From contig NZ_WJIB01000012.1 of assembly GCF_019400745.1 (NCBI RefSeq), forward strand, positions 103,145 to 167,144: 64,000 nt of DNA, given 5' to 3'. The notes under the pieces are model-generated. The model had not been told where the DNA came from. It made no database searches and saw only the letters and a list, made by a program, of their open reading frames with translations. This stretch comes from Cohnella sp. CFH 77786 (GTDB lineage: Bacteria; Bacillota; Bacilli; Paenibacillales; Paenibacillaceae). The translations under genes and the position numbers were made by a program. Positions 16,261 through 25,030 of this stretch are shown here, one piece after another (the first letter of the stretch is position 1; each line of letters begins with the position of its first letter).

Positions 16261-17730
16261 ATGTCCATCAAGACGAGACTGCTGCTTTCCTATATCGCGA
16301 TGACGGTCATTCCGGTCGTGCTCTTCGCCTTGATCGCCTTCTCCATGGTTCTGCTGTTTCTGGGAGATTTGCATATCGGCCGCCAAGGTCCGCCGAGCGT
16401 GTTCGAATCGATGAACGAGCGCGAAGAGCTGTTCGCCGGCATCAAGTTCATGGCGCAAACCGAGCCGGACCGGTTCGCCGACCCGCGCTTCCTCGCAAGC
16501 ACGGACAAACGGCTGAACGGTCTGGAAGCAGGTCTGGTCGTCGTCCGCAAGGAGGACTTACTCTACTCCTCCCCCTTCGTCGAAATCGACGGTACCGATC
16601 TTTATCGGCGGCTCAGCCAGTTGACCGATAAACGGAACGACCGAGATTGGGGACCGATGCTGGACGACCGGTATATGATCACCCGCTACGATTTCACGTT
16701 TGGAGACCGCTCCTCCGGCACGGTCTACATGCTGACCGACAGCGGACAATGGATCGATCGGCTCAAAACGTTTTTCCCCATTCTGGTTCTCTCCCTGCTG
16801 GCCGTAATCGCGCTGACCAACGGCGTGCTGACCTGGCTCGTCTCCCGAAGCATCATCCGGCCGCTGAACGCCCTGAAACAGGCAGCGGAACGGATCAAGG
16901 ACGGGGATTTGAACCAGGAAATCCGGGTGAAACGGAAGGACGAAATCGGGAAGCTCGGCGCGGCGTTCGAGGAGATGCGGGTCCGTCTCCGCGACTCGAT
17001 CCGTTTGCAATTGCAGTACGAGGAGAACCGCAAGGAACTCGTTTCCAACATTTCGCATGACCTGAAGACGCCGATTACCGGCATTAAAGCCTGCCTGGAA
17101 GGCATCCGGGACGGCATCGCGGACAGCGGGCCGAAACGGGACAAATACATGGACATGATCGAGCGGAAAACGGAAGACATGGACCGGTTGATCGACGAGC
17201 TGTTCTTGTTTTCCAAACTGGACTTGAACCGGCTGCCCTTCCAGCTCGAACCGACGAATCTTACGGCCTATATGCGGGATTGCGTAGACGAGCTGCGCCT
17301 CGATCCCCGCATGGCCGGAATCCGGATCGGGTTCGACGGCGCCGTTCAAGCTCCCGTTGACGTGTTGGCCGACCGCGAGAAGCTTCGCAGGGTCATCATG
17401 AACATCGTCGACAACAGCCTGAAATATATGGATAAGCCGCAGAAGGAAATCCGGGTGGAGCTCATCGACGGACAGGAGGAAGCGTTGGTACGAATCGGGG
17501 ATAACGGATCGGGGATCGACGAGGCGGCGTTGCCTCATATTTTCGACCGCTTCTACCGGGCGGAGCCGTCGAGAAACACGGCGACGGGCGGCAGCGGGCT
17601 GGGCCTGGCGATCGTGAAGCAGATGGTCGAGGGACAAGGCGGCCGCGTATGGGCGGAGAGCCGCCCGGGCGAAGGCACGGTCATTTCCTTTACGTTGCCG
17701 AAGACGGCGGAAAGCGGGGAGAAGGCATGA
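16261..17730 (+). CDS. membrane sensor histidine kinase (HAMP type)
   Basis: The 489-residue protein has a helix at about 8-33, a 140-residue extracellular region, a second helix near 173-195 and a HAMP domain (SIIRPLNALKQAAERIKDGDL). The H-box is SNISHDLKTPITGIKA with His near 265. The ATPase boxes are NIVDNSLKYM, GDNGSGID and GGSGLGLAIV. It follows the ABC genes and overlaps the response-regulator gene by ATGA. It probably senses envelope stress or a peptide and regulates the operon. Confidence 0.95.
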   Translation: MSIKTRLLLSYIAMTVIPVVLFALIAFSMVLLFLGDLHIGRQGPPSVFESMNEREELFAGIKFMAQTEPDRFADPRFLASTDKRLNGLEAGLVVVRKEDLLYSSPFVEIDGTDLYRRLSQLTDKRNDRDWGPMLDDRYMITRYDFTFGDRSSGTVYMLTDSGQWIDRLKTFFPILVLSLLAVIALTNGVLTWLVSRSIIRPLNALKQAAERIKDGDLNQEIRVKRKDEIGKLGAAFEEMRVRLRDSIRLQLQYEENRKELVSNISHDLKTPITGIKACLEGIRDGIADSGPKRDKYMDMIERKTEDMDRLIDELFLFSKLDLNRLPFQLEPTNLTAYMRDCVDELRLDPRMAGIRIGFDGAVQAPVDVLADREKLRRVIMNIVDNSLKYMDKPQKEIRVELIDGQEEALVRIGDNGSGIDEAALPHIFDRFYRAEPSRNTATGGSGLGLAIVKQMVEGQGGRVWAESRPGEGTVISFTLPKTAESGEKA

Positions 17731-18419
17731 AACGGATTCTGATCGTCGAGGACGAACAGGTCATCGTCGAGGTCGAGAAGGACTATTTGGAAGCCGCCGG
17801 CTATGCGGTGGACACCGCGACGAGCGGAGATACCGGCCTTCGGAAAGCGCTGGAAGAGGATTACGATCTGATCATTCTCGATCTGATGCTGCCGAAGACG
17901 GACGGCTTCGAGATCTGCAGGGAGGTCCGGCAAGCGAAGAACATCCCGATTCTCATGCTTTCCGCCCGGAAGGAAGACATCGATAAAATCCGCGGACTCG
18001 GACTCGGCGCGGACGACTACATGACGAAGCCGTTCAGCGTGGGCGAATTGGTCGCCAGGGTCAAAGCGCATCTCGCCCGCTACGACCGGCTGACGGCCGA
18101 CAGCCGGACCCGGCAGACGGACGAGATCCGCATCCGCGGCCTCCGCATCGACAAGCGGTCTCGCAAAGTCTTCGTCAACGAATCGGAAGTCGCCTGCACG
18201 TCCAAGGAGTTCGACCTGCTCCATTTTCTGGCGCTGCATCCGAATAGGGCGTTCAGCAAAGACGAGCTGTACGAGAAAATCTGGGGGCTCGACGCGCTGA
18301 GCGACACCGCCACGGTTACCGTCTACATCAGCAAGCTGAGGGAGAAAATCGAAGCGGATCCCTCCAAGCCGCAATATATCGAGACGATCTGGGGCGTCGG
18401 TTACCGATTTAATCTGTGA
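17727..18419 (+). CDS. OmpR/PhoB-family response regulator
   Basis: The 230-residue protein starts MKRILIVEDEQ. The receiver domain has phospho-acceptor Asp in LIILDLMLPKTDG near residue 52 and Lys in DDYMTKPF. The C-terminal winged-helix effector has EFDLLHFLALHPNRAFSKDEL and a GVGYRFNL end. ATG 17727 overlaps the kinase stop as ATGA; an upstream frame to 17649 is not used. It probably binds the 11-bp phased repeats at 13715-13743. Confidence 0.95.
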   Translation: MKRILIVEDEQVIVEVEKDYLEAAGYAVDTATSGDTGLRKALEEDYDLIILDLMLPKTDGFEICREVRQAKNIPILMLSARKEDIDKIRGLGLGADDYMTKPFSVGELVARVKAHLARYDRLTADSRTRQTDEIRIRGLRIDKRSRKVFVNESEVACTSKEFDLLHFLALHPNRAFSKDELYEKIWGLDALSDTATVTVYISKLREKIEADPSKPQYIETIWGVGYRFNL

Positions 18420-18435
18420 GAACGACGTTTACCCG

Positions 18436-18460
18436 AGCCGACCGCCTTTGAAGCGGTCTA
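18436..18460. other. solo copy of a type I toxin-locus hairpin motif
   Basis: AGCCGACCGCCTTTGAAGCGGTCTA (GACCGC-CTTTGAA-GCGGTC stem) matches 48887-48911 downstream of the holin-like toxin gene with one base difference. No toxin reading frame is seen beside this copy, so it looks like a leftover or a stand-alone element. No T-run follows, so it is not a clear terminator. Confidence 0.55.
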
Positions 18461-18475
18461 AGCGCCGGAGGAGTG

Positions 18476-18994
18476 TCACACAACGCTTAACTCAGCCAAA
18501 GATCGAAGCACGTGCTCGATCAACCCGGGAAGATCTTCCATCTGGTCTTCGTTGATTTGCCGATTGAAGCGAACTTCGGCCACGTTCCGGTATAGCTCCG
18601 GCTGCTGCTCCCCGTAGAGGAAGCTGACGGTTTGAACCGGCGGCAGGGCGGATTGCCAAATGCTTTGCAAGATTTGCTCCACCCGTTTGCATTGGCTCCG
18701 GATATCGCGAACGTAGTGGCCGAAACGCAGAATCAAGGAACACCCCGGCATCGCGTCCGGCATCTCCAGGATTTCGGCGGCCAGATCTTGGAGCGAGGCT
18801 TGGAGCCGGATTTCCGCCCATACCCCGTCCGTCTCCGCGAGTTCGAACCGCAGAGCGAATTCCCGGGACATGACGGCCATCTCCAGCCGGTCCGTTCTTC
18901 CGGTGATCCGGATGCGGCCGGCCAGATTGTCGAGGTCGTACAGCTGATTCTCCAAGGCGACCTTCAAGTTCTCGAATACGGTTGGATCGAACAT
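18476..18994 (-). CDS. conserved-type hypothetical cytosolic protein (172 aa)
   Basis: The soluble 172-residue protein has no signal peptide or recognisable catalytic motif. It begins MFDPTVFENLKVALENQLYD and has a helical, acidic C-terminus. The ATG is preceded by GAGAGGAAAG about 13 bases upstream, weak in spacing. It is read toward the ABC/two-component operon, convergent with it. It may belong to the Bacillota YtxH/YqhY-like 'small conserved' group, but I cannot name the family. Confidence 0.6.
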   Translation of the reverse strand: MFDPTVFENLKVALENQLYDLDNLAGRIRITGRTDRLEMAVMSREFALRFELAETDGVWAEIRLQASLQDLAAEILEMPDAMPGCSLILRFGHYVRDIRSQCKRVEQILQSIWQSALPPVQTVSFLYGEQQPELYRNVAEVRFNRQINEDQMEDLPGLIEHVLRSLAELSVV

Positions 18995-19065
18995 ACCCCA
19001 GCAATCCCTTTCCTCTCATTCCCTTACAGATTCAAGAAAAGGATACCCCGCATCCCCGCGCTTCA

Positions 19066-19962
19066 TCAGCGGTTTGCCCGCAGTTTCTCGATATTCAGCA
19101 CGAAGTTGCCGGCATTCATCCGGATCAGGTCCCGCTCCTCCAGATCGTTCAGGACGAGCTGCAGCTCGCCGGGCTTCACGCCTACCATCTGCGCCAATTC
19201 ATTCGGATCCAGCGGCAGCTCCACTTCGATCGCATGGGAGGTTCGCCTGCCGTAACGGTTGGCCATGTTGATCAAACTCGTCATGACGCGCGTGCGGGCA
19301 TCGAAAACGGTCAAATCCCGCATATGCTGGTGCGTGTCGCGGATCCGCGCGATGATGTCCCGCATGATGGTATGGGTGATTTCGAAATGACCCTCGAGCA
19401 GCTTCATGAAATCGTTGTGCGAGATGACCAGCAGCTCGGTTTTCTTAAGCGTCTGCGCCGAAGCGGAACGCGGCTTGCCGTCCAGCAGGGAGAGCTCGCC
19501 GAAGCTGTCTCCCGGCCGGCAGACGGACAGCGTCTTTTCCCGGCCTTCTTTGTTGTGCATGTAGATTTTGATGGCGCCTTTGAGCACGACGAAGAACGAG
19601 TCGCCGGGATCTCCTTCCCGGAACAACACTTCGCGCGCTCCATGGTTCACGATCGTGAAGTTCGCCATCAGCAGGTCCAGCTGTTCGTCATTGAAAATTT
19701 CGAACATCGGGATGCCCCTGAGCAGGTGGCTCACAGCTTCCTTCCGTTTCCCCCCGATCGGGGCCGCCGGCACCGAAGCGGCAACGGGCGGCGTTTCCGC
19801 GGCTTCGACTTCCAGAGTCTTCACGTTGTACTTCATCAGCACGCGAATCTGGTTCTGCGTCAGCACCATGCCCCTGACCGCCAGCTTGAGTCCGGAACCG
19901 GAGTGAATGTCTTTGTCTAATTTCATGCCGACTCGGGCGAGTTCAATGGGGATGATAGGCAA
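19066..19962 (-). CDS. Crp/Fnr-type cyclic-nucleotide-binding transcription regulator with extra N-terminal domain
   Basis: The about 298-residue protein starts MPIIPIELARVGMKLDKDI. The first about 55 residues (GMKLDKDIHSGSGLKLAVRGMVL) resemble the N-terminal domain found on some HD-GYP proteins. A Pro/Ala linker and a cNMP-binding domain follow, with the EGDPGDSFFVVLKG and GDSFGELSLLDGKPR region. The C-terminus is a Crp-type winged helix (PNELAQMVGVKPGELQLVLNDLEE). TTG at 19960-19962 is chosen because GAGGTG lies 9 bases upstream. The longer TTG at 20016 has no good site. Confidence 0.82.
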   Translation of the reverse strand: MPIIPIELARVGMKLDKDIHSGSGLKLAVRGMVLTQNQIRVLMKYNVKTLEVEAAETPPVAASVPAAPIGGKRKEAVSHLLRGIPMFEIFNDEQLDLLMANFTIVNHGAREVLFREGDPGDSFFVVLKGAIKIYMHNKEGREKTLSVCRPGDSFGELSLLDGKPRSASAQTLKKTELLVISHNDFMKLLEGHFEITHTIMRDIIARIRDTHQHMRDLTVFDARTRVMTSLINMANRYGRRTSHAIEVELPLDPNELAQMVGVKPGELQLVLNDLEERDLIRMNAGNFVLNIEKLRANR

Positions 19963-20110
19963 GGTAAGCGCCACCTCGAACAGGGATATCTGGTAATTCG
20001 ACAGAAAACGCCGCAATTCCTCTATACGGATGCCAACATCCCGTCCGCAGGCATAAACCGGTTCTCGTCCTCATAAAGTTCTACATCCGAAAGCGATGGA
20101 CGGTGACGAA

Positions 20111-20458
20111 ATGGACGAAACCAAGCTGGCGCGCTACTGCGAGCTGAAGACGGAAATCGGCAGAATGGAGGATGAACTGGATGCCCTCCGCGAAGAAATC
20201 ATCGACGCGTATACGGACGATGCGGAGGTCGAAGTCGGACCCTACAAGCTGAAAATCATTTACCAAGAGAAGAAGCAATACAACGAGCAGCTGCTGTTCG
20301 AGGCGCTGCCGGATCCGGAGCTCTGGAAACACGTTTCCAAAGCGGACGCTTCCAGAATCGCGGCCCTGATCAAGGCGAACGTCTTGTCCGAGAAGCTGAT
20401 CCGGGGCACGTACCGAATCAGCCGGACGCCTTACCTGTATGTAGACATCAAGGGCTAG
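20111..20458 (+). CDS. hypothetical cytosolic protein (115 aa)
   Basis: It is a charged helical protein starting MDETKLARYCELKTEIGRMEDELDALREEI. The first 30 residues could form a coiled coil. ATG 20096 (120 aa) is an alternative; neither has a strong ribosome binding site. It lies divergent from the Crp-like gene and tail-to-tail with the IF-3-like gene, with 4 bases of stop overlap. No function is recognised. Confidence 0.55.
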   Translation: MDETKLARYCELKTEIGRMEDELDALREEIIDAYTDDAEVEVGPYKLKIIYQEKKQYNEQLLFEALPDPELWKHVSKADASRIAALIKANVLSEKLIRGTYRISRTPYLYVDIKG

Positions 20459-20928
20459 AGCGGATCCAGCCGGACCGACGCCTGCTTGCCGCTCAGCTGG
20501 ATCCCCGTCGCGGGACGGCCCGAGGGCTTAAGATCATGAATGAGCGACTGAAGGACCTCTCGGGCCAGGGGTCCTTCTTTGCCTTGGATTTTCACCACGA
20601 GCTGAACCGCGTCGCCGGACTTCAGCAAACGCTCGGCCTGCAGCCTTTTCGTCTCCAGGTCGTGCGTTTCGATTCGAGGCGTCAGGCGGATCTCCTTCAG
20701 CTTGGCCGGCTGCTCCCGCTTCCGCGCCTGCAACGCCTCCTGCTTGGCCGCTCCCGCGCGGATCAGCTTCGCCGGGGGCGGACTGCTCATGAGCGACGTG
20801 CACACGAGATCGACCTTCAGCTTGCGGGCCATCGCCAGCGCCTCCGCGGTCGGTACGATGCCGAGGTCTTCGCCGCCCGTGCCGGTCAGATGGACCTCGG
20901 ACGCTTTGATTTTCTCGTTCAGGATCAT
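20455..20928 (-). CDS. translation initiation factor IF-3 paralogue
   Basis: The 157-residue protein begins MILNEKIKASEVHLTGTGGEDLGIVPTAEAL, matching the IF-3 N-terminal domain. The C-terminal half (RLTPRIETHDLETKRLQAERLLKSGD) resembles the IF-3 C-domain. It is short compared with the usual about 170-180 residues and lacks some basic N-terminal residues. The ATG has GAGGTG about 7 bases upstream. The usual neighbours rpmI and rplT are absent, so this is probably a second, divergent copy rather than the main infC. Function is uncertain. Confidence 0.8.
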   Translation of the reverse strand: MILNEKIKASEVHLTGTGGEDLGIVPTAEALAMARKLKVDLVCTSLMSSPPPAKLIRAGAAKQEALQARKREQPAKLKEIRLTPRIETHDLETKRLQAERLLKSGDAVQLVVKIQGKEGPLAREVLQSLIHDLKPSGRPATGIQLSGKQASVRLDPL

Positions 20929-21016
20929 GGTCGGGCACCTCGGGTGCGATCTAGTCGACGATGTTAGGTCGTGTTCGCTTGGCCTAACTTCTCTCCTATT
21001 CTATCATATCGGGATG

Positions 21017-21565
21017 TCACATCTCGATCCCCATGACGGCTGGAATGCCTTCCTCGTAATAGTGCTTCACCGGCTTCATCTCGGTTACCAGATCCGCGAT
21101 TTCCACGATTTCCGGACGGGCTCCGCGGCCCGTCAGCACGAGGTGCATGCCTTGCGGCCGCTCGCGGATGACGCGAAGCACGTCCTCCAGCGGCAGCACG
21201 TCGTCGACCGGAAACGATTCGATCGCCAGCGCATTGTTGATTTCGTCGAGAATGACGAGCCGGTGTTGGCCTTCGAAGATCCGTTCCTTGGCGAACGACC
21301 AGGCCGACCGCAGCGCCTCCCGATGCTCCTCGGGCGTTTTCAGCCAGGTAAATCCGATGCCCTTCTGATGGATTTCGATTCCGAGCTTGTCGAATACGAT
21401 TTTCTCCCCGTAGGTGCGCTGCGGAGATTTGATGAATTGGATGACCAGCACCTTGAAGCCGCGCCCGACGGCGCGAACCGCGAGGCCGAGGGCCGCGGTC
21501 GTCTTTCCTTTGCCATCCCCCGTGTAGACGAGCGTCAGCCCTCTTTCTTTGCTCGGTTTATCCAC
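21017..21565 (-). CDS. cobO: cob(I)yrinic acid a,c-diamide adenosyltransferase
   Basis: The 182-residue protein starts MDKPSKERGLTLVYTGDGKGKTTAALGLAV. The P-loop GDGKGKTT and LVILDEINNAL are diagnostic of CobO/BtuR ATP:cobalamin adenosyltransferases. It transfers the 5'-deoxyadenosyl group from ATP to cobalt. Start: GTG at 21563-21565 within the end of cobQ, with GAGGG 7 bases upstream, replacing the longer frame to 21592. It is the last gene of the cobalamin operon. Confidence 0.93.
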   Translation of the reverse strand: MDKPSKERGLTLVYTGDGKGKTTAALGLAVRAVGRGFKVLVIQFIKSPQRTYGEKIVFDKLGIEIHQKGIGFTWLKTPEEHREALRSAWSFAKERIFEGQHRLVILDEINNALAIESFPVDDVLPLEDVLRVIRERPQGMHLVLTGRGARPEIVEIADLVTEMKPVKHYYEEGIPAVMGIEM

Positions 21566-23135
21566 CGTTCGTCCCTCTCTCCATGATTTCATAAATCCGT
21601 GTCATGTCCACGTGACGCCGCACGTGGTCCGCCAACCGGTCGAAGGATCGTTCCCGGAGCGCTTGGAAGGAAAACGAAACGTCCGAAACCGCCATTCCCT
21701 TCCCTCTTCGTACCTCGTTCAACCAGCCGCGGCGAAAACGGTCGTTGTGAAAAACGCCATGGATATAGGTGCCCCAGATCCTCCCGTCTTCGGTAACGGT
21801 TCCGTCCTCATGATAGGATTCCGGCGTTTCGGGAAGCCGGGTCGGGCGGATTCGAAAAGCGGGCAGGGCCGGCTTCAGGCATGAGGTCTGCCCCATATGA
21901 ATTTCGTAGCCTTCGATCGGCGCGTCGGGCGGAAAGCCCACGGCGGGTCCGGCGGCGACCCGGCCGCTTACCCGTTCCGTCGTCTTGTCCGGCGCGAATA
22001 CCGTTTCCAGCGGAAAAATCCCCAGCCCCCGAAGCTCCGCAACGTCGGATTCGGTTCGCCCGGGATCCAGCAGTCTCTGCCCCATCATCTGATAACCCCC
22101 GCAAATGCCGGCGACCCGTCCGCCTCGGTCAATGTGGCTGTTCAACTCTTGCTCCAGGCCGGAATTCCGCAGATAAAGCAAATCTTCGATCGTGTTCTTG
22201 CTGCCGGGCAAGATCACGACATCGGGCGCGCCCCATTCCTTCACGGAATGGACGTAACGGACCCGGACGCCCGGCTCCTTGAACAGCGGATCGAAATCCG
22301 TGAAATTGGAAAGGCGGGGAAGCCGGATCACCGCGATGTCCAAACCGTCCGACGCCGGATTGCCGGATGCGGAGGGGAATCTCCTTCCGTCAAGCGACGC
22401 GGAATCCTCGTCCTCGAGCGACAGATCGTCCAGGAACGGAACGACGCCCAGCACCGGCTTGCGGATACGGTTTTCCAGCCATTCCAGGCCCGGCGTCAGC
22501 AGCGAGACATCGCCCCGGAACTTGTTGATGATGATCCCGGCGACGCGCGCTCTTTCCTCCGGCTCCAGAATCTCCATCGTACCCACGATGGAGGCGAACA
22601 CGCCGCCCCGGTCGATATCCGCCACCAGCAAGACAGGCGCGTCCGCCCAAGCCGCCATTCTCATGTTCACGATATCCCGATCCTTCAGATTGACCTCCGC
22701 CGGGCTGCCCGCCCCTTCCAGCAGAACGACCTCGTACCGTTCCCTAAGCCGATGGAGGGCTTCCTTCACGATCCGCTCGGCTTCCGGAAGATATCGCTCG
22801 CGATACTCCCGCGCCCCCATATTCCCGAACGGCTTGCCGTGAACGACGACTTGGGCGGACGTATCCTTCGTCGGCTTCAGCAGGATCGGATTCATGTCCG
22901 TGGTGGCTTCGATCCCGCACGCATCCGCCTGCATGCCCTGGGCCCTGCCGATTTCTTTGCCGTCCGGCGTGACGTAGGAATTCAAGGACATGTTCTGGGA
23001 TTTGAACGGCGCGACCCGGCGCCCGTCTTGCTTGAAAATGCGGCAGAGCGCCGCGGTCAGCAAGCTCTTCCCGACGTCGGAGGCGGTTCCTTGAAGCATC
23101 AAGGTGGCTGCGGGCCGTTTGGACGTTTCCGTCAT
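21558..23135 (-). CDS. cobQ: cobyric acid synthase (amidating)
   Basis: The 525-residue protein has an N-terminal ATPase domain, TLMLQGTASDVGKSLLTAALCR with a P-loop-like GTASDVGKS. The C-terminal glutamine-amidotransferase-like domain has the GSKNTIEDL and ICGGYQMMG (catalytic Cys) motifs. It amidates adenosylcobyrinic acid a,c-diamide at four positions. The 3' end overlaps cobO by 8 bases and the start overlaps the cobD stop by 4 (ATGA), consistent with one operon. Confidence 0.95.
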   Translation of the reverse strand: MTETSKRPAATLMLQGTASDVGKSLLTAALCRIFKQDGRRVAPFKSQNMSLNSYVTPDGKEIGRAQGMQADACGIEATTDMNPILLKPTKDTSAQVVVHGKPFGNMGAREYRERYLPEAERIVKEALHRLRERYEVVLLEGAGSPAEVNLKDRDIVNMRMAAWADAPVLLVADIDRGGVFASIVGTMEILEPEERARVAGIIINKFRGDVSLLTPGLEWLENRIRKPVLGVVPFLDDLSLEDEDSASLDGRRFPSASGNPASDGLDIAVIRLPRLSNFTDFDPLFKEPGVRVRYVHSVKEWGAPDVVILPGSKNTIEDLLYLRNSGLEQELNSHIDRGGRVAGICGGYQMMGQRLLDPGRTESDVAELRGLGIFPLETVFAPDKTTERVSGRVAAGPAVGFPPDAPIEGYEIHMGQTSCLKPALPAFRIRPTRLPETPESYHEDGTVTEDGRIWGTYIHGVFHNDRFRRGWLNEVRRGKGMAVSDVSFSFQALRERSFDRLADHVRRHVDMTRIYEIMERGTNGG

Positions 23136-24196
23136 GCGAGAACCTCCTTCAGTTCCTTCAGCAGGCGTTCGTTATCCGGCCTGAGGCGGATGGCGATCCG
23201 GAAGTAAGAGCCGTCCAGCCCGCGGAAGAGCGAGGCATCCCGGATCATGATTCCTCTCTCCGCGAGCGCCCGCTGCAGCCGCTTCGCATTCCAGCGGCCG
23301 TCTCCGGGCAATGAAACGAGCAGGTAGTTCACGTCGCCGGGGATGACCCGCAGGCCAAGCCGGCCGAGCTCCCGGATCAGCCACGGACGTTCCTCGAGCA
23401 GCCATGCTCTCGTGCGGTCCGCATACCCGGTTTCGTCCAGCACGGCTTCCCCGATCAATTGAGCCAGAAAATTGACGCTCCAATGCGTCTGTTGGTCCGC
23501 AAGCCGCCGAACGATATCGGGATGCGCCACCAGAAATCCGAGGCGAATGCCGGGCATCGCGTAGAACTTGGTCATCGATCGGATGACCTGGATCCGCTCC
23601 GACTCCGCCGCCCTTCCCAGGAAGGAATGCCCGCTCTCGTCCGGCACGAAGTCCATGAACGCCTCGTCCAGGATCAGGTGCGTCTCCGTCTCGTGCAGAC
23701 GCTCCAGAACGGACTGCGGAATCAGGCGGCCGGTCGGATTGTTCGGGTGCCCGAGAAATACCGTACGCGAGGCGAAAGGCTCCGCGTCCTTCAAGTCGAA
23801 CAGATCGTCCTGGCGGAGAAACACGTCCTGGATTCTCCGGCCCGCCTTGCGGACGGCTTGCTCGTATTCCGTGAAAGAAGGCCTTGCGATGACGGTCTCT
23901 TCGGGCCCCAGCACGCGGATGACGAGATCGATCAGCTCCGCCGCCCCGTTCCCCACGAGGATGCTTTCCATCGGAACCCGATAGACCTCGGAAAGCTTCC
24001 GGCGCAAGCTCCGCACCGCAGGGTCCGGATAACGCGCGATGTCGCGCCATTGCTCCTTCATCAACCGGCCGATCACCTCGGGCGGACCCCACGGATTCAT
24101 GTTGGAACTGAAATCGAGCCATCCATCCAGAGGCCGGCCGTAAGTTTCCGTCGCCGTCCAAATGTCGCCGCCGTGGCCGTACCGTTCCAGTTCCAT
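23132..24196 (-). CDS. cobD: threonine-phosphate decarboxylase (CobD/CobC)
   Basis: The 354-residue PLP enzyme of fold type I has SSNMNPWGPP near the N-terminus. RSMTKFYAMPGIRLGFLV contains the PLP-lysine, and DEAFMDF contains the aspartate that contacts the cofactor. It makes (R)-1-amino-2-propanol phosphate, the linker of the nucleotide loop. The ATG follows AAGGAGGG. Its neighbours are other cobalamin genes, which argues for this function over histidinol-phosphate aminotransferase, its close relative. Confidence 0.92.
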   Translation of the reverse strand: MELERYGHGGDIWTATETYGRPLDGWLDFSSNMNPWGPPEVIGRLMKEQWRDIARYPDPAVRSLRRKLSEVYRVPMESILVGNGAAELIDLVIRVLGPEETVIARPSFTEYEQAVRKAGRRIQDVFLRQDDLFDLKDAEPFASRTVFLGHPNNPTGRLIPQSVLERLHETETHLILDEAFMDFVPDESGHSFLGRAAESERIQVIRSMTKFYAMPGIRLGFLVAHPDIVRRLADQQTHWSVNFLAQLIGEAVLDETGYADRTRAWLLEERPWLIRELGRLGLRVIPGDVNYLLVSLPGDGRWNAKRLQRALAERGIMIRDASLFRGLDGSYFRIAIRLRPDNERLLKELKEVLA

Positions 24197-24208
24197 CCGG
24201 CTCCCTCC

Positions 24209-25030
24209 TTATCCTCCGTTATAAGCGTAAATCGTGATGCCCAGCAGCAGGCCGAGCTCGATGCATTCGTTTAATGCTCCGTACACGTCGCCGGTGAGTC
24301 CCCCCAGCTTCCGGGACACCGCGGAGGCGATCCCGAAGCCAATCCCGAACGTGACGCAAGCGAAAGACAGGAGAAGGAGCCCCGTTTCCGGAGCGTTCCA
24401 GCGACCGCAGGCTGACAGAATGCCCAAGGTGAGGACGGCAGCGGCCAGAGCGGATGACACGGCATGTTTTCCTCTAACGGAACGATACAACGATCCGAGT
24501 CCCTGCTCCCGTCTGGCATATGGCCAGCAGGCAATGGCCGTCGCCAGGAAAGACCGGCTCCACACCGGCACGGATAGGAGGAGAACCGGCCATTGCCTCC
24601 CGTCACCCTGCAGCAAGGAGATCACGGAGGCGATTTTGAGCAGGAGATAGAAGATACAGACGATCACGCCCATCGCCCCGACCCGGCTGTCCTTCATGAT
24701 TTCGAGCATCCGCTCCTTGGAGCGATGGCTGAGCAAGCCGTCCGCCGTATCCATTAACCCGTCCAGATGCAGCCCGCCGGACAGGAAGGTCCATACCGCC
24801 ACGAGCATAATTCCGGCGATGGGAGCGGGCAAGAAACGTTCCAGCAACATCCCGATCGCGATGACGATGCCGCCGATCGCGAAGCCCGCGACGGGATAGA
24901 AAACGACGCTTCGGCGAAAATGGGCGTCCGTGTATTCGAACGACACGGGTACCGGGATGCGGGTCAGAAACTGGAAAGCGGCGGCGAGCGCCTGCAGCCA
25001 GCCTACCAGCATAACGCGAGCGCCGCGCAT
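24209..25030 (-). CDS. cobS: adenosylcobinamide-GDP ribazoletransferase (cobalamin synthase)
   Basis: The 273-residue membrane protein has FLTRIPVPVSFEYTDAHFRRS near the start, GGLHLDGLMDTADGLLSH as the signature region and several hydrophobic helices. It joins GDP-cobinamide and alpha-ribazole. The ATG follows GGGGGGATTGTC and overlaps cbiB by 28 bases; an ATG at 25012 is the alternative. Confidence 0.95.
   Translation of the reverse strand: MRGARVMLVGWLQALAAAFQFLTRIPVPVSFEYTDAHFRRSVVFYPVAGFAIGGIVIAIGMLLERFLPAPIAGIMLVAVWTFLSGGLHLDGLMDTADGLLSHRSKERMLEIMKDSRVGAMGVIVCIFYLLLKIASVISLLQGDGRQWPVLLLSVPVWSRSFLATAIACWPYARREQGLGSLYRSVRGKHAVSSALAAAVLTLGILSACGRWNAPETGLLLLSFACVTFGIGFGIASAVSRKLGGLTGDVYGALNECIELGLLLGITIYAYNGG

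Noticed and set aside
20963..20988. GTTAGG/CCTAAC stem after cobO
   Set aside because: No T-run on either strand, so I do not call it a terminator.
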